From positions 1,898,289 to 1,962,288 of the forward strand of contig NW_021167086.1 of assembly GCF_003711515.1 (NCBI RefSeq): a stretch of DNA of 64,000 nucleotides. The letters run 5' to 3'. Shown here in pieces: positions 1-11,500 of this stretch (its first letter is position 1; each line of letters begins with the position of its first letter). Origin of the DNA: Sodiomyces alkalinus F11. Its lineage: Eukaryota; Ascomycota; Sordariomycetes; Glomerellales; Plectosphaerellaceae. The translations under genes and the position numbers were made by a program. Below the pieces are notes generated by a model, which worked only from the letters and a program-made list of their open reading frames with translations, made no database searches and was not told the origin of the DNA.

Positions 1-3000
1 TTGTACCGTTTAAAAATAGGCGGTAGATCCGTAGTTTTACTTAGTGGTGTAGGAGGGCCGTTTATAGTTATTACGGGAGGGAAAACAGGTACTATTAGAG
101 GCATAATTATAGGTGTAATTATAGAAGACGTTAAAGCAGGTACCGCCGGAGGCGTGGAAGGCGTTATAGGGCTTATTTACCCTGTTCCACGTGCCTCTTA
201 ATTAGGTGCCTCCTGCTATTATTATTCTTCTACAGATTCTATAGTAGTTATTAAGCCTATACCTTTATCTACCCCCCTAGAAATAACGGCAGTAATAGCG
301 GCGATAGCTATAGTGGCCGCTATAGTGGTAGCCTCCGTTATTACCTCCCTTATAGTATTCCACTCTAGTAGCGTTTAAGGGTAAAGATTAACTATATTAG
401 TAGTAATACCTAGAGAATTATAGAGTTAATAATCTATAGGCAGATTAAGCTGCTCGAAAACCTTAATTAATACCTTAGGTTCGTGGTTATAATCTTTATA
501 TAGCAGTTTTTCGTTAAAGGTAACGTCTCTTATTCGCAGGAACCTCCTTAATTTCAGCACCTAAGTCCGATATATATTAGTGCTCTTATAGCCGATTAAA
601 TAGCCGATATATACTCTCTCCGCGAGCTTAGCATTACGGTTACGACCTTATTAATAATCCGCGGTTAATAGATAGGCTCTATAACTATACCTCTTTAGGT
701 GGCTAATGATAGGCTTTATTAGAATCTTCTTTAGGCCTTATTTATTAATCTAATTCTTTATCTGCCCTTAAGGGGTTTTCCACTAGAGGTCCTTCCGAGG
801 GATAAGGTTATATAGACATACTATAGCAGCCACTAGCTCTGGCTATATATCCTATTAGATGCCTAAGGCTATTACGAGGGTTCTCGCGATAGTAAAAATA
901 ACGCCGCTATAGCGTTCTGCCTTCGGATTCTGCACGGCTATATATAGCGATAACCTCTTAAGTAAAATCCCTCTTTTATCGGCCTATTTATCGAAGCCTT
1001 TCTAAAGGGATCTTTCTTTATCTAGTCGGATCACTATAATTATATAGTGGTACTGCCTTTAAAGGAAGAACTTAAAATTCACTAATATAGGTAAGGCTAA
1101 TTTATAGTCATGCAGGAACCGTATAATAGCTTAACGAGTACAGGGATCGTATAAAAGCATCACGACCTTTATACTATTATAGGCCTTATTAAGGCTAAAG
1201 AGGTTAACTTCCACCCTATACCACGGCCTCGTCGTTTAGTGGTTAGGTGACCTTCTTAAGATAACCTTCTTTACCTTACTAAGGGTATAGGCCTTATAAT
1301 CTACTATAAGAGGACCTTTTCCTTTAATAACACCTCTAATAAGGGTATCTCCTATTTTATTAAGGGTAATAGCGCCGGTATACCCTAGCCTCTTATACTA
1401 TAAATAAGCGTTAGCCACGCTTATAGTAGGCCGTATAGAGCTAAAGAAGCTGCTTAGTAGGTACTATTAACGATCCGTTAGAATAAGAGCGTATTAATCG
1501 TTAACGTTATTTAGAGATAGGGCTACTAAGCCCTCTACCTTTAGCACTTCGAGTCCGGAATTAAAAACGATACCCTATTTCTTTAATCTTGTAGTCGCGA
1601 TTAAGGTTATTAGGTAGTCTTATATAAAAGCAACGCGATTTAGCACTAAAACGAAAGGATTACTATATTCGTTATCCACTTCTAATTATATCCTGCTATA
1701 ACCCTTAACTAGCTTAGTCTCTCCACCACCCATTTAAAAGTAACGCTCTTCGATAGCAGGTTTAAAATCCTATAGTAAGTACCGTTAGTTAGTGATCTAT
1801 CTCGAGGTACTAGAGTCGATTAGTAGTTAATTAAAGCTTTAGGTTACTACTAACGTTACTATTAAGCTGTAGAAGGGAATATATCCTATAGGATTCCTTG
1901 TCGGAATCCTTATCCTGGTTATCTATAAAGTTAGATGCCTCCTTTAACGATTCTTTCGGCTATAACTTCTAAGAGTCGTTTTTAGTACCCGTTTTAAGGC
2001 TTTGAGCGTCCTTTTTAATATTCTCCCGGAATCTCTTTTAACGTTCGTTATCCTAAGTCTTAATAATCCGGTCGCAGCGTTCTAAGATCTCTTTTAAAGG
2101 TGTCTATCCCTTCTTCCTACGCGCCTCGTTAACGTTTAGGCACTTCTATAGAGGCTTATAATTATATTTACTCCTCTTCTTAATACGGTAATTGTATAAC
2201 CACTCCTTCTTCTATTTATTAGACTATTAGTTACCCTATTATCCCGATTATACCTGTTACTTCTTACCTTCTTTATCCTTACCTAGGAAGGTTACTATAT
2301 AAAAGGATAATATAGTGGGCTTTTTATCGAGTTGGTGCGGGTAACGGCGTCGAAGCTATATCGTATACTCCTCCACGATAGATTGAATTAAGGGTAGGTC
2401 CTTCTCTTCTAACCGGATAAGCTCTGTAAAACGCCCCTCTAACTATTCTAGTACTACGCTGCCGATAGCGTTAAAGAAGCCGTCTATCTATTATTCTTTA
2501 GTATTAAATTCTCTAACTTTATATATCTCGGCGTCGCGGTATAGCTTAATAAAGTCTTCTAGCCAGCGCTTATAGGGTATACGCCTAACGTTTTAGAGGT
2601 ATTCGTCCTAGTATCTCTTAATTAGTGACTTCTGGGCGGCGTTTTTCGGCTTAAGGTGCGTCTTTAGGGCCTTTATTATATCCCTTACTTCCTTATAGCC
2701 GGCGTACTAATCCTTTAAAGCAGGGCTAACTATCTTCGCGATATAGTCGTGGAGTGCTTAGATCCCCCTCTTTTTAGGTTTATACCGATTCTCTTCTACC
2801 TACTAGATCTTAAACTATATATCCCAATTACCTTTTCCTTTAATAGAGGCTAAAGGCGTTAGTAGATCTATTTAAATACGGCGCTTAGGCCGTTTAGCTT
2901 TTTTAAGGTCGGGATTAATAAGGTCGGCGATATTATAGGAGTGTATAATAGTTATCACGGCTTTAATCTAAGGCCTTTAGTCTTTCGGAGCAGTAAGCGT

Positions 3001-3258
3001 TATAAGGCCTATAATAAGCACTACTACCGTGGAAGCTATCGTTATACTAATAAAAAGCAGTAGAATAGGATAAACGAAAAGGTTAATTAACTATACTAAA
3101 CCCTTTAAACGGTAGTACGATAAAAATAATAAAATAATTACATAAAACTAAAGCAGGCGGACGTTACTAATAATACTAAACTACCCGCTATAGACTTAAG
3201 ACTGATTTTAATAGCCTAGAAGCTATAGGATTAATCGAAATAGCTTCGTTTATTAGAA

Positions 3259-3273
3259 CGCCGGGCTTATAAC
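3259..3273 (-). other. copia primer-binding site (half-tRNA type)
   Basis: On the minus strand this reads GTTATAAGCCCGGCG and abuts the LTR with no spacer. Changing one RIP-type A back to G gives TTATGAGCCC, which is complementary to the anticodon stem-loop (GGGCTCATAAC) of initiator tRNA-Met. Ty1/copia elements are known to prime from a tRNA-iMet 5' half. The same site is at 14008-14022 in copia-2. Confidence 0.7.
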
Positions 3274-3467
3274 TATCAGAACATCAATAAGGTACATAGA
3301 ATTATATGTGTATTCATTTAAGTAAAGTTTATAATACTTTATAGGGATATCTAACTATACGGAAAAAGCAGGGGAAATAAGGGTGGATACATAGGACCGA
3401 GGTACTCCACACGTCTGACATAATATGGTTTATCACACCTCGATAAGGTAGCTGTGGGCATCTGACA
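3274..3467 (-). repeat. 5' LTR of copia-1 (194 bp)
   Basis: It begins TATCAGA and ends TCTGACA in plus reading, the RIP-altered form of a TGTCAGA...TCTGACA LTR. It has the same length and sequence as the LTRs at 8255-8448 and 14023-14216, and is related to 61161-61353. The host gene island starts directly after it. Confidence 0.9.
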
Positions 3468-3730
3468 TATACACTCCCTTAATTAATTACGTGGTTAACG
3501 GTTATTAGTAGTTCTGTTAGCTGCCGGCACTTGGACCCCAGTCGGAATACACGATTGGCCTAGTCAGAATAACCTCACCCTATTTTTATACGGTTCCAGT
3601 ACGCTGTATCTGACATAACCTTCCGGTCGCCTTTGTCTCGTGTCTTTCGAATTCCAATCCCGTGATAATCTTTCTGCCCAGGTCCCGCTAGTAGACACCC
3701 CGAATGGCTCAGAGCGGCCCCAACAAGTCA
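3468..3730. promoter_or_regulatory. Upstream region of the Hem25-like gene
   Basis: This is normal-composition DNA (CpA and TpG present) between the copia-1 LTR and the carrier start codon, presumably promoter and 5' UTR. No TATA-like element is convincing. A motif at 3590-3615 (ACGGTTCC...CGCTGTATCTGA) recurs at 46089-46113 and, in shorter form, at 7527-7547, so part of this stretch may derive from an old repeat. Confidence 0.4.
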
Positions 3731-4749
3731 ATGTCAAGTGAGCCCAGACTCCCCACAACACCCTTTTTATTTTTATTGGCTAATTGTATGTCGCACCAGC
3801 TCGACACTTCATGGCTGGCCTTGGATCTGGTCTCACATCTGCCATTCTTCTTCAACCCCTGGACCTGCTGAAGACCAGAGTCCAGCAGGCGAATCACCGA
3901 AACTTGGCGTTCCACTTCAAACAAGTTGCATCATCACCTGGAAGGATATGGGCCTTTTGGCGAGGCACCGTGCCTTCGGCTCTCAGGACAGGTTTCGGTT
4001 CTGCTCTATATTTCACGTCCTTAAACACGATACGTCAACATATATCACAAACTTCCCACTGGGCCGGATCTGGTAGCCCAAACACTAGGATCTCGGCCGC
4101 ATGCTCGAGCTCCTTGCCCAAGCTCTCCCCTTCGGCCAACCTACTTGCAGGTGCAGTTGCCAGGACATGTGCTGGCTTCGCCCTCATGCCCCTAACAGTA
4201 ATCAAGGTGCGGTACGAGTCAAGTCTGTATTCGTACTGCTCGATGTTACATGCATCACGAGATATCTACGCCACGAGTGGCGTCCGAGGCTTTTTTTCGG
4301 GGTTCGGTGCAACCGCTGTCCGTGATGCTCCATACGCTGGCGCATATGTTTTAATATATGAGTTTTTGAAAAAGCATCTTAGCATCATGGCCATCAAAGG
4401 ATCAACCTGTCCGCAAGATGGTCCCCACACGTCACTCAGCACGACACAGGCCGGAGTAATTAACTTCACGTCGGGCATTCTAGCAGGTGGTGCCTGTTCG
4501 GTAATCTCCAATCCCTTCGACGCAATCAAGACCAGGATTCAACTAGAGCCGTCGTCTTATCTCAACATGTATCAAGCATGCTATAAGATGGTTTCGCAAG
4601 AAGGCGTTCGATCGCTTTTTGATGGACTAGTGCTCCGCATGAGCCGGAAAGCCCTCAGCTCCGCGCTGGCATGGACATTGTACGAGGAATTGATGCGAAG
4701 AGCAGAAGGTGCATTGGATATCAGAACGGGCACGGCGGCAAATCCCTAG
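3731..4749 (+). CDS. HEM25: Mitochondrial glycine carrier, SLC25A38/Hem25 family
   Basis: Inner mitochondrial membrane carrier of the family that imports glycine for the first step of haem synthesis. Exons are 3731-3737 and 3800-4749. The 62-bp intron (GTGAGC...CACCAG, branch CTAAT near 3780) joins ATGTCAA to CTCGACAC and gives M-S-T-R-H-F-M-A-G. Without the intron the frame opens only at a TTG, so the spliced start is preferred. The protein is 318 aa, usual for the family. It has three carrier repeats with signatures PLDLLKTR (22-29), PLTVIKVR (133-140) and PFDAIKTR (241-248). The stretch VIKVRYES, then [20 protein letters not shown], is characteristic of SLC25A38 rather than of generic carriers. 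It shows no RIP damage. It converges with the coiled-coil gene (154 bp between stops). Substrate is inferred from family membership. Confidence 0.9.
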
Positions 4750-4903
4750 CGCTACCTGCACCACATGCAGAGTATTATAAGGTCCTTTCCGTTTAAGAAT
4801 TCATTTAAGAAGAGCAAGGACATGTCTCAACAAGAACCCAACCCCTGCACCCTGGAAGAACCAAAGAAAAGTGTAAGATACCTGCGCGAATACACGATGC
4901 AAC

Positions 4904-6266
4904 TCAAGCCGGCCGAGCACCCGCAAGGTACATGAGGAGGGCGGGCGACTTGCTTCGCTTGCGGTCGCTCTTCTTCCGTACCCATTCAAACTTGGGGTCT
5001 TCTCGCCCACTCCTCTTATCACCCACCTCAAGTAGGAGCCTGCTGGATCTCTTTTCACGCACACCTCGCGTATGCTTCCATAATGTGTCCTGCTCCCAGT
5101 CAGGCACCCATCGCTTAATTAGTACATATTCGGGATCCTGTGACGGCGACAAGTGTACGGTTAGCCAGGACAGCTATTTCGCTGTAGCGGGTCGGGACGA
5201 GGGTAGGCGGGCAGCGAAGGCTCACGATGTCAAGCTCATATTCAATATGAAACGTCCTCAAGGTTTCGATAGAGAGATGCTTTCGGGCCATGCGAGTATA
5301 CGTGGGGCGTGTCGCCTCCGCAGGCGGCGTCGGAGCGGGCTTCTCGGGAATCTTTTCCTTCTTCAAAATCGCTGCAATATGTTTTTCGTCAAGGCCCGAC
5401 TGGATCAGGTCCTCCTGCAGGCGCCGTTGGTATTCTTTTTCCCGCTCTTCCTTCTCCTTCTCTTCCCGAGCGACGCGCTCCCGTTCCTGTTGCTTGTACC
5501 GCTCAATCGCGGCTTGGGCCTCCTTTTCGCGTTGTTTCTTCAACTCCTTCTGACGCTCTTCCTCTTTCAAGCGCTTCAGTTCTAGTTCTTCCTTAATGCG
5601 GGCTTCTTCCTTTTCACGCTCTTCTTGAGCGCGACGTTGTTCCAGTATCTGCTTCGCATGTCGTAGCTCTGCTTCCTCCTGGGACTGTTTCTGTGCCCGA
5701 CGCTCTTCTTTTTCACGCTCTTCTTGGGCACGGATTTTGTCCAGTTCCTGCTTGATACGGCGTAGCTCTCCTTCATCCTGGCACTGTTTCAGTGCGCGAC
5801 GCTCGTCCTCATCTCGCGACTTATTCAGCTTTATCTCCTCGAGTTCTCGCCTCATCTGTTCTGCCTCAAACTCCTGACGACTGATCAGGTCCGTAGCTGG
5901 ACCGGCTCGGGAGTGGGAGCGCTGACGGGGACGCGCTACTTGCAGTTGGCGGTAATCATCTTCTTCGTCAGACGGCTCGTGATAGAAGCGATTGTTATTG
6001 ATAATAACGGGATGGGCTGCTGGGGCTGGAGGAGATGTCGGTGGGTCGGGGCGACGAAAACGCTCACGTGACCTAGAACGGGCTCTCACAACAGTCCTCT
6101 CGGGAACTAGGTAAGCGTCAGGCCGGCGGTCTGTGGCAACGTAGCTAACAGGTCGACGAGGAGCTTCCACATAGGTGTAAGGCGTAGAAGCCTGGCGCCC
6201 CGAAGTCCGGATACGGACGTCGTAGTCATCATCGTCGGAATAATCGGAATAATAGCTACCACCCAT
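4904..6266 (-). CDS. Coiled-coil protein with conserved C-terminal domain, function unknown
   Basis: Two exons on the minus strand, 6266-5226 and 5137-4904. The 88-bp intron begins GTGAGC, carries a GCTAAC branch site and ends CACAG. Joining restores YELDI-DPEYVLIKRWVPDWEQD. The product is 424 aa. The start at 6266 (MGGSYYSDYSDDDDYD) is the first ATG of the frame; upstream only GTG is available. Layout: acidic Ser/Asp/Tyr start, Arg/Pro-rich disordered region to about 125, then a long Glu/Lys/Arg/Gln coiled coil (about 130-290) with the repeated unit RAQEEREKEE, then a conserved segment containing YTRMARKHLSIETLR and the RWVPDWEQD-LWKHTR motif, and a basic tail. I recall this C-terminal block from many uncharacterised filamentous-fungal proteins (possibly the DUF8035 group, not verified). 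No enzyme motif is seen. The role is unknown, and a structural or scaffolding part is only a guess. Confidence 0.8.
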
Positions 6267-6930
6267 CTTGCCGGGGGCAGACTTGTTTACCCTTGGACTG
6301 ACCACAATTTTTTTCTTTTGGTTAGCGGAGTCACGAAGGCGCAGGCAGGGTGAGGCAAGCGGGTTGTTGTCCTACTTTGCGCAGTATGTTCGCGGGTAGA
6401 GAAACAGGAAGTTGAGATGCTACACTCCACTTGGTCGTGTAGTGAGTGACACAAGTATATGGGCAATAAATGTGAACGAGAAAAGAAACAGCGAAAGGGC
6501 GAAGAACCCTAATCCTGCGGTGCTCTTCTGTTGGATGAAAAACGGGCGACTGCTTCGGGAAAGACACATTGAAGCGTCGAAGATCGAGAGAGGGAACGGC
6601 GTAATGTGTCGCGGAAGTGGCGGTCTCGCCCTTTATCATGTCCCCGCATCTCCTCACCTGTTGGCATCGACGGATCGGTCTGTGCTATGAATAGTAATTA
6701 GGCTGGAAATGTTACTGATAATATCAGGCGAGAGGTATAGGGCTGCACGGAAGTATCCGCGCAACCCCTGTTATAACGGCCTCGGATTGGAGGTCAAGCA
6801 TAAGTGCTTACTTATGCAGCGCCTCGATCATTTCAGGACATACCATCTAACCCCTGAAGAAACGTACAATATGTACTTGCGGGGCCCGGATAGACCAATA
6901 GTATCACGACAATAAGTACAACTAGATACC
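6267..6930. promoter_or_regulatory. Upstream region of the coiled-coil gene, end of island 1
   Basis: Non-RIPed DNA with pyrimidine-rich stretches close to the start codon (CTTTTGG near 6315 in plus reading). It should hold the promoter and 5' UTR of the minus-strand gene. Several short open frames occur here (for example 6412-6690 and 6709-6915), but none has recognisable composition, motif or splice context and I do not call them genes. RIPed sequence begins around 6930. Confidence 0.4.
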
Positions 6931-7904
6931 TAAGAGGTACGAACTTTCTATGCAAAATGTAGAGGTTTAGATGTACTAAAGCAGGGGTTCTTAGTACTCT
7001 CTGAAACCACTTTGTAGCTCCTTAACTTATTAAATAGTAAAATAGCTAATAGCTCTATAAACCACCTCCTATATAGCGTATATATATATCTAATAACTAA
7101 ATCCTTTCCTATATAAAATAGTTATAGATAGTCTAGATTAATCTAAAGATATCTTATAATAGTATTAAAATTTATCTTCTTATAGGTGCTATTAGTGCAG
7201 GTACGTACCTCGAATCTTTTTGAACTTCCTAAAAGGGTAGTTCACAAAGTACCACTTTATACGGTTTTTGAGGGGTTATATAGTACTTTGTCGGACAGGT
7301 CGTAAGATTAACGGTTATATAACGGGCACGGATTTAACCGAAGGATTATACCCTTAGTAATCGGGGTGGACACCTGTAGAATTTTCACTATATAAATTAC
7401 GGTGGCAGGAGTTCCCTAACGGTCCAGGATTTTAAAAAAGAGTTATATACACAGATCTATAGATTTACAAGCCTTAATTAAATCAACGATTAACTTGCCC
7501 TATTACTATTCTTCTACATTATTATTACGGTTACGCTGTATCTGATAATTAAGAGTCTTATATACTATCGATAATCTATCCTTTTACCTATCGAACTACC
7601 GATTAAGAGCTATCTAAGCCGAGCCGGTGCAGCGAACCTTTTACCAAATCCTTTCTAGCTCAAAAAGCTAACTGACGATTAAGATTACCTTTCTATAAGA
7701 TCTCCGAGGTTAATAGTATATAAATTATATCCAAAGCTACTAGACCTTCTGGCAACGAAGTGACGATATAACGGCTATAGCCTATAACGTTCGTCCAGAA
7801 CTAATTTACCAACCTTAAAGATAATCCCCTTTTTATAAACCGGCCTTAGAGCCTTAACCTGATTTCAACGATACTACCCTTCTTCTAACCACGACACCGC
7901 CTAC
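6931..7904. other. RIPed, unassigned DNA
   Basis: TpA-rich sequence with no readable coding frame and no terminal repeats that I can pair. A fragment at 7527-7547 (ACGGTTACGCTGTATCTGATA) matches motifs at 3594-3615 and 46093-46113. It is probably an old transposon remnant. Confidence 0.4.
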
Positions 7905-8254
7905 CGCGGCAGATCCAACAACTACCGGAATAGCCGTGTATACCCTTCACCACTTTAACGGTTTGCCTGCTTCCTTTAGCAGATCTAACTACCACCAAAA
8001 CGGCCACCTAAACGGACCTCCGCGGTAGATCTAATAACTACCGGAACGGCTACAATACCCTTAATTAATTTAACTACCACGCCACCTCCACGCCAGATCT
8101 AATAACTACTAGAACGAGGATACCCTCGTGGCAGATCTAACGACTACCAGAACGGCTGCGTATACCCTTAACTACATTAACGGTTTGTCTGCTTCTTATA
8201 GCAGATCTAACCACTGCCGGAAAGGCCACCTAACAAGGATGCCTTAGATGCCTC
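7905..8254. repeat. Degenerate AGATCTAA/ACTACCGGAACGGC repeat array, left part
   Basis: The core AGATCYAA followed by ACTACCGGAACGGC-like sequence starts at 7911, 7981, 8027, 8095, 8133 and 8213. Spacing alternates between long (68-80) and short (38-46) units, so a higher-order unit of roughly 110 bp is likely. Long units continue into TATACCCTTAAC and CGGTTTGYCTGCTTC. The array is interrupted by copia-2 and resumes at 14222. Confidence 0.7.
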
Positions 8255-8448
8255 TATCAGAACATAAATAAGGTACGCGGAATTATATATGTATTCATCT
8301 AAGTAAAGTCTATAATACTTTATAGGAATATCTAACTATACGGAAACAGCAGGGGAAATAAGGGTGGATATATAGAAGCGAGGTACTCCACACGTCTAAT
8401 ATAATATAGTTTATCACACCTCGATAAGGTGGCTATAGGCATCTAACA
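8255..8448 (-). repeat. 3' LTR of copia-2
   Basis: 194 bp, TATCAGA...TCTAACA. It is preceded by GCCTC. The polypurine tract lies immediately inside it on the minus strand. Confidence 0.9.
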
Positions 8449-8599
8449 CACCCCCCCAGAACTACAGAATTAATTCTGACTATTCTGATCAATTTAAAGC
8501 CGTAAATCTAGGGTAAATCGGCCTAGATATCAATTAACGGTGTTAAAGGCGTTAAAGCCAAAAAGCAGTTAAAAAGTATTAAAAGCAGTACCTAAATAA

Positions 8600-11500
8600 C
8601 AGTCTATAGGGGTATAAAAACACTTAAAACAACCGTCTAATTAACCGATTTCATTTAATTAAAAACGTAATAGAAGAACGTCGTCCCTGTTAATTACTTT
8701 AATCCTATTTCGGCGGGACCTCTATACTAAGTAGATATATAAACGCCCTGTATTTCTATGGGGGAAGTACCTTTATAAGGCTATCGCTAACTATATCGTT
8801 AGTAGCGATTTAATTAATCGTGACGGTCCCCTTTTAAACAGTTTATCAGATCTAAAGGGCGTGGATATTAAGATACTTTAATTTTAAGGTAACCTAAGAC
8901 CGCGGCGACTCTAGTAGTTACTTAGTTTATTAATTATCGTAGTATATAGTTAGTGGTTCCTTCTTAAAGGTAAGGGTAAGGTCCTTTATTAGACGCCTTA
9001 TCGCGATATACTACCTAGTGGTAGCAGAAAGCGCTATAAGCTCGGCTTTAGTACTAAGGGTTATAACGCTTATTTATTTATTAGCCTTCTAGTCTATAGG
9101 ACCCCCGAATAGGAGGGTTATATACCTTTACGAGCTATACCTAGTCTCACGATCGTCCGCGAAGGCGGCGTCGGAGGTATAAAAGAGTATAGACTTTTAG
9201 TAGTCTTTACGTGGTCTAAAGTAAAGGTATAGGGTCTTTATTAAGCTAAGATACTTTAGGCACTTATCAGCAGCTTCGTGATACTATTTTAAAGGGTTAG
9301 TGCTGAATTCGGTAAGCCTTAAAGCAGCTTTAAAGACGTTAGGCCGGGTCTAGTAGGCGGCGTAGTTAATAGAATCGACCTTCCGAAGATATAGATAGAT
9401 TAATTCTTCGGAGGCTTATTAGTCGGTAGGCTATAGAACGTTAGGATAAGGAAGAGGGCTTTTAACTCTACGACCTCTATAATCCACCTATAACGCCTTT
9501 ATCTTATCGGTGATATAGTTATTAAGCGATAACTATAGCTTACGTTATTAACGATCGCGTCCTACGCAGATTCTAAGGAACCACTTAAGTAGTCCTAGAT
9601 CTCTGATTTAGAAGCTCTTCTGTATCTACTATACTAGATTATTAGTAGTAGATTAATATTCCTTACAGTAGATTAGGATAATATCGTTAACGTAAAAGAA
9701 AGTAATCAGGACCTTATTCTTAAAGACGTAATCGTTTTCGGTTAATTACTTTAAACCGTACTTACCTAGTACGGAAAAGAGCTATTAGTGCTATAGCTTT
9801 AGGGAGTAGCGGAGACTATATAGCGCTCGACGTAGCCTTTTAATCCCTCTACGTTATATAGGAGGCCGTTACTTTAAAAGGTCCTTAAGTTAATTATCGG
9901 CCTTAAGGCCCGTAGCCGACTAGAGTAACTGCTAACCAGTGGGTTCCTTAATATAGATTTCCTCGTTAAGTAGGGTATTAGTGAATGCATTAACGGCGTT
10001 AAGTTACCGAGTCTCGAGATTAAAGTAGGCTATAATACCTATTAAGAACCTAAAAGTCCTTTTAGCGAGGGTAGAAGCGTAAGTATTAAGGTGGGTATTT
10101 AGTTATTAATCCCCTCGAACGTATAGGCGTGCCTTAAACTTATTAACGTAACTAGTAGGATCGACCTTATACTTGAAAACCTATTTAATGTCTAATAGCC
10201 TTAGAACTAATTTAGGTAGTCCCGAGCTGTGCCCCTGCTAGTAGGACTATTCCTACCGTTTAAAAGTACCTATTAACCTAAGCGTGCCGACCTCCTATAA
10301 GGCGGCCTTAATCCATTCTAATTTATCAGGACTCTTTAGTATTTAAGACTAGTTTAGAGGTTCCTTAGGTATATCGCGGCGTAGTAGCGGCTTCTTCGGT
10401 ATCTCGATCTAATTATAGAAGGTATAAAAGGAAGGAGGGGTATAATAGTCGGTTAGACGCCTACTACGAGTTGGCCGGTCGGTAGCGGCCGTCGGAATAA
10501 TAGGAGGGCGGCTTCTTCTACTAGTGGAAGAGGAAGGTTAGTTAGTAGTAGCAGTAGAAGAAGAGGATTATAAAGACTTAGCAGGAGCCGTGGATACCGG
10601 ATTAATAGTGGTAGTAGTAGTGGTTAATTCCTCTTTAAGAACCGATTAGTCAGGGGATAATAATCCTATTTCGACGGTATTGCCGGTTACGGCCGTATCG
10701 TTAGATTAATCTTCGGCTTCGTCAGGCCGTTTAAAAATAGGCGGCAGATCCGTAGTTCTAGTTAGTAGTATAGAAGGGCCGTTTATGGTTATTAGAGGAG
10801 GGAAAACAGGTACCGTTAAAGGTATAATTATAGGTGTAATTATAGAAGGCGTTATTAAAGCAGGTGCCGCCGGAGGCGTAGAAGACGTTATAGGGCTTAT
10901 TTACCCTATTCCACGTGCCTCCTAATTAGGTGCCTTATACTATTAATGTTCCTACTATTATTCTTCTGCAGATTCTATAGTGGTTATTAAACCTGCACCT
11001 TTATCCACCCCCCTAGAAGTAACGGCAGTAATAGCGGCGATAGCTATAATAGCCGCCGTAGTGGCAGCCTCCGCTATTACCTTCCTTATAGTATTCCACT
11101 CCAGTAGCGTTTAAGGGTGAAGATTAACCACGTTAGTAGTGATACCCAGAGGATCATAGAGTTAATAATCTATAGACAGATTAAGCTACTCGAAAACCTT
11201 AATTAACACCTCAGGTTCGTGGTTATAATCTTTATACAGCTATTTTTCGTTAGAGGTAATATCTCTCGTACGCAGGATCCTCCTTAATTTCGGCACCTAA
11301 ATTCGATATATATTAGTGCTCTCATAGCCGATTAAATAGCCGATATATACTCTCTCCGCGAGCTTAGCATTACGGTTATAACCTTGTTAATAGTCCGCGG
11401 TTAGTGGATATACTCTATAACTATACTTTTTTAGGTAGCTAACGATAGGTATCGTCAGGATTTTCTTTAGGCCTTATTTATTAATCTAATGCTCTATCTG

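Larger units (their letters stand above)
1..3467 (-). mobile_element. Ty1/copia retrotransposon, 5' portion (copia-1), RIP-degraded
   Basis: This is the 5' LTR plus the gag-protease-integrase part of a copia element read on the minus strand; the rest lies before the window. It aligns along its length with copia-2 (position 9 corresponds to about 10727). The right-hand LTR is followed inward by a primer-binding site at 3259-3273, which fixes the orientation. Coding frames are broken by TAG/TAA arising from CAG, CAA and TGG, and no open frame of useful length remains. The short plus-strand open stretch at 1-201 is a shadow. The LTR still ends in TCTGACA, so it is less mutated than the copia-2 LTRs. 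Family assignment is firm by comparison with copia-2; domain limits are approximate. Confidence 0.85.

Noticed and set aside
1..201. Open plus-strand frame at the window start
   Set aside because: It lies within the minus-strand copia element and begins at TTG; chance frame.
6331..6915. Overlapping short open frames on both strands upstream of the coiled-coil gene
   Set aside because: No splice context, motif or protein-like composition; more likely promoter and 5' UTR.
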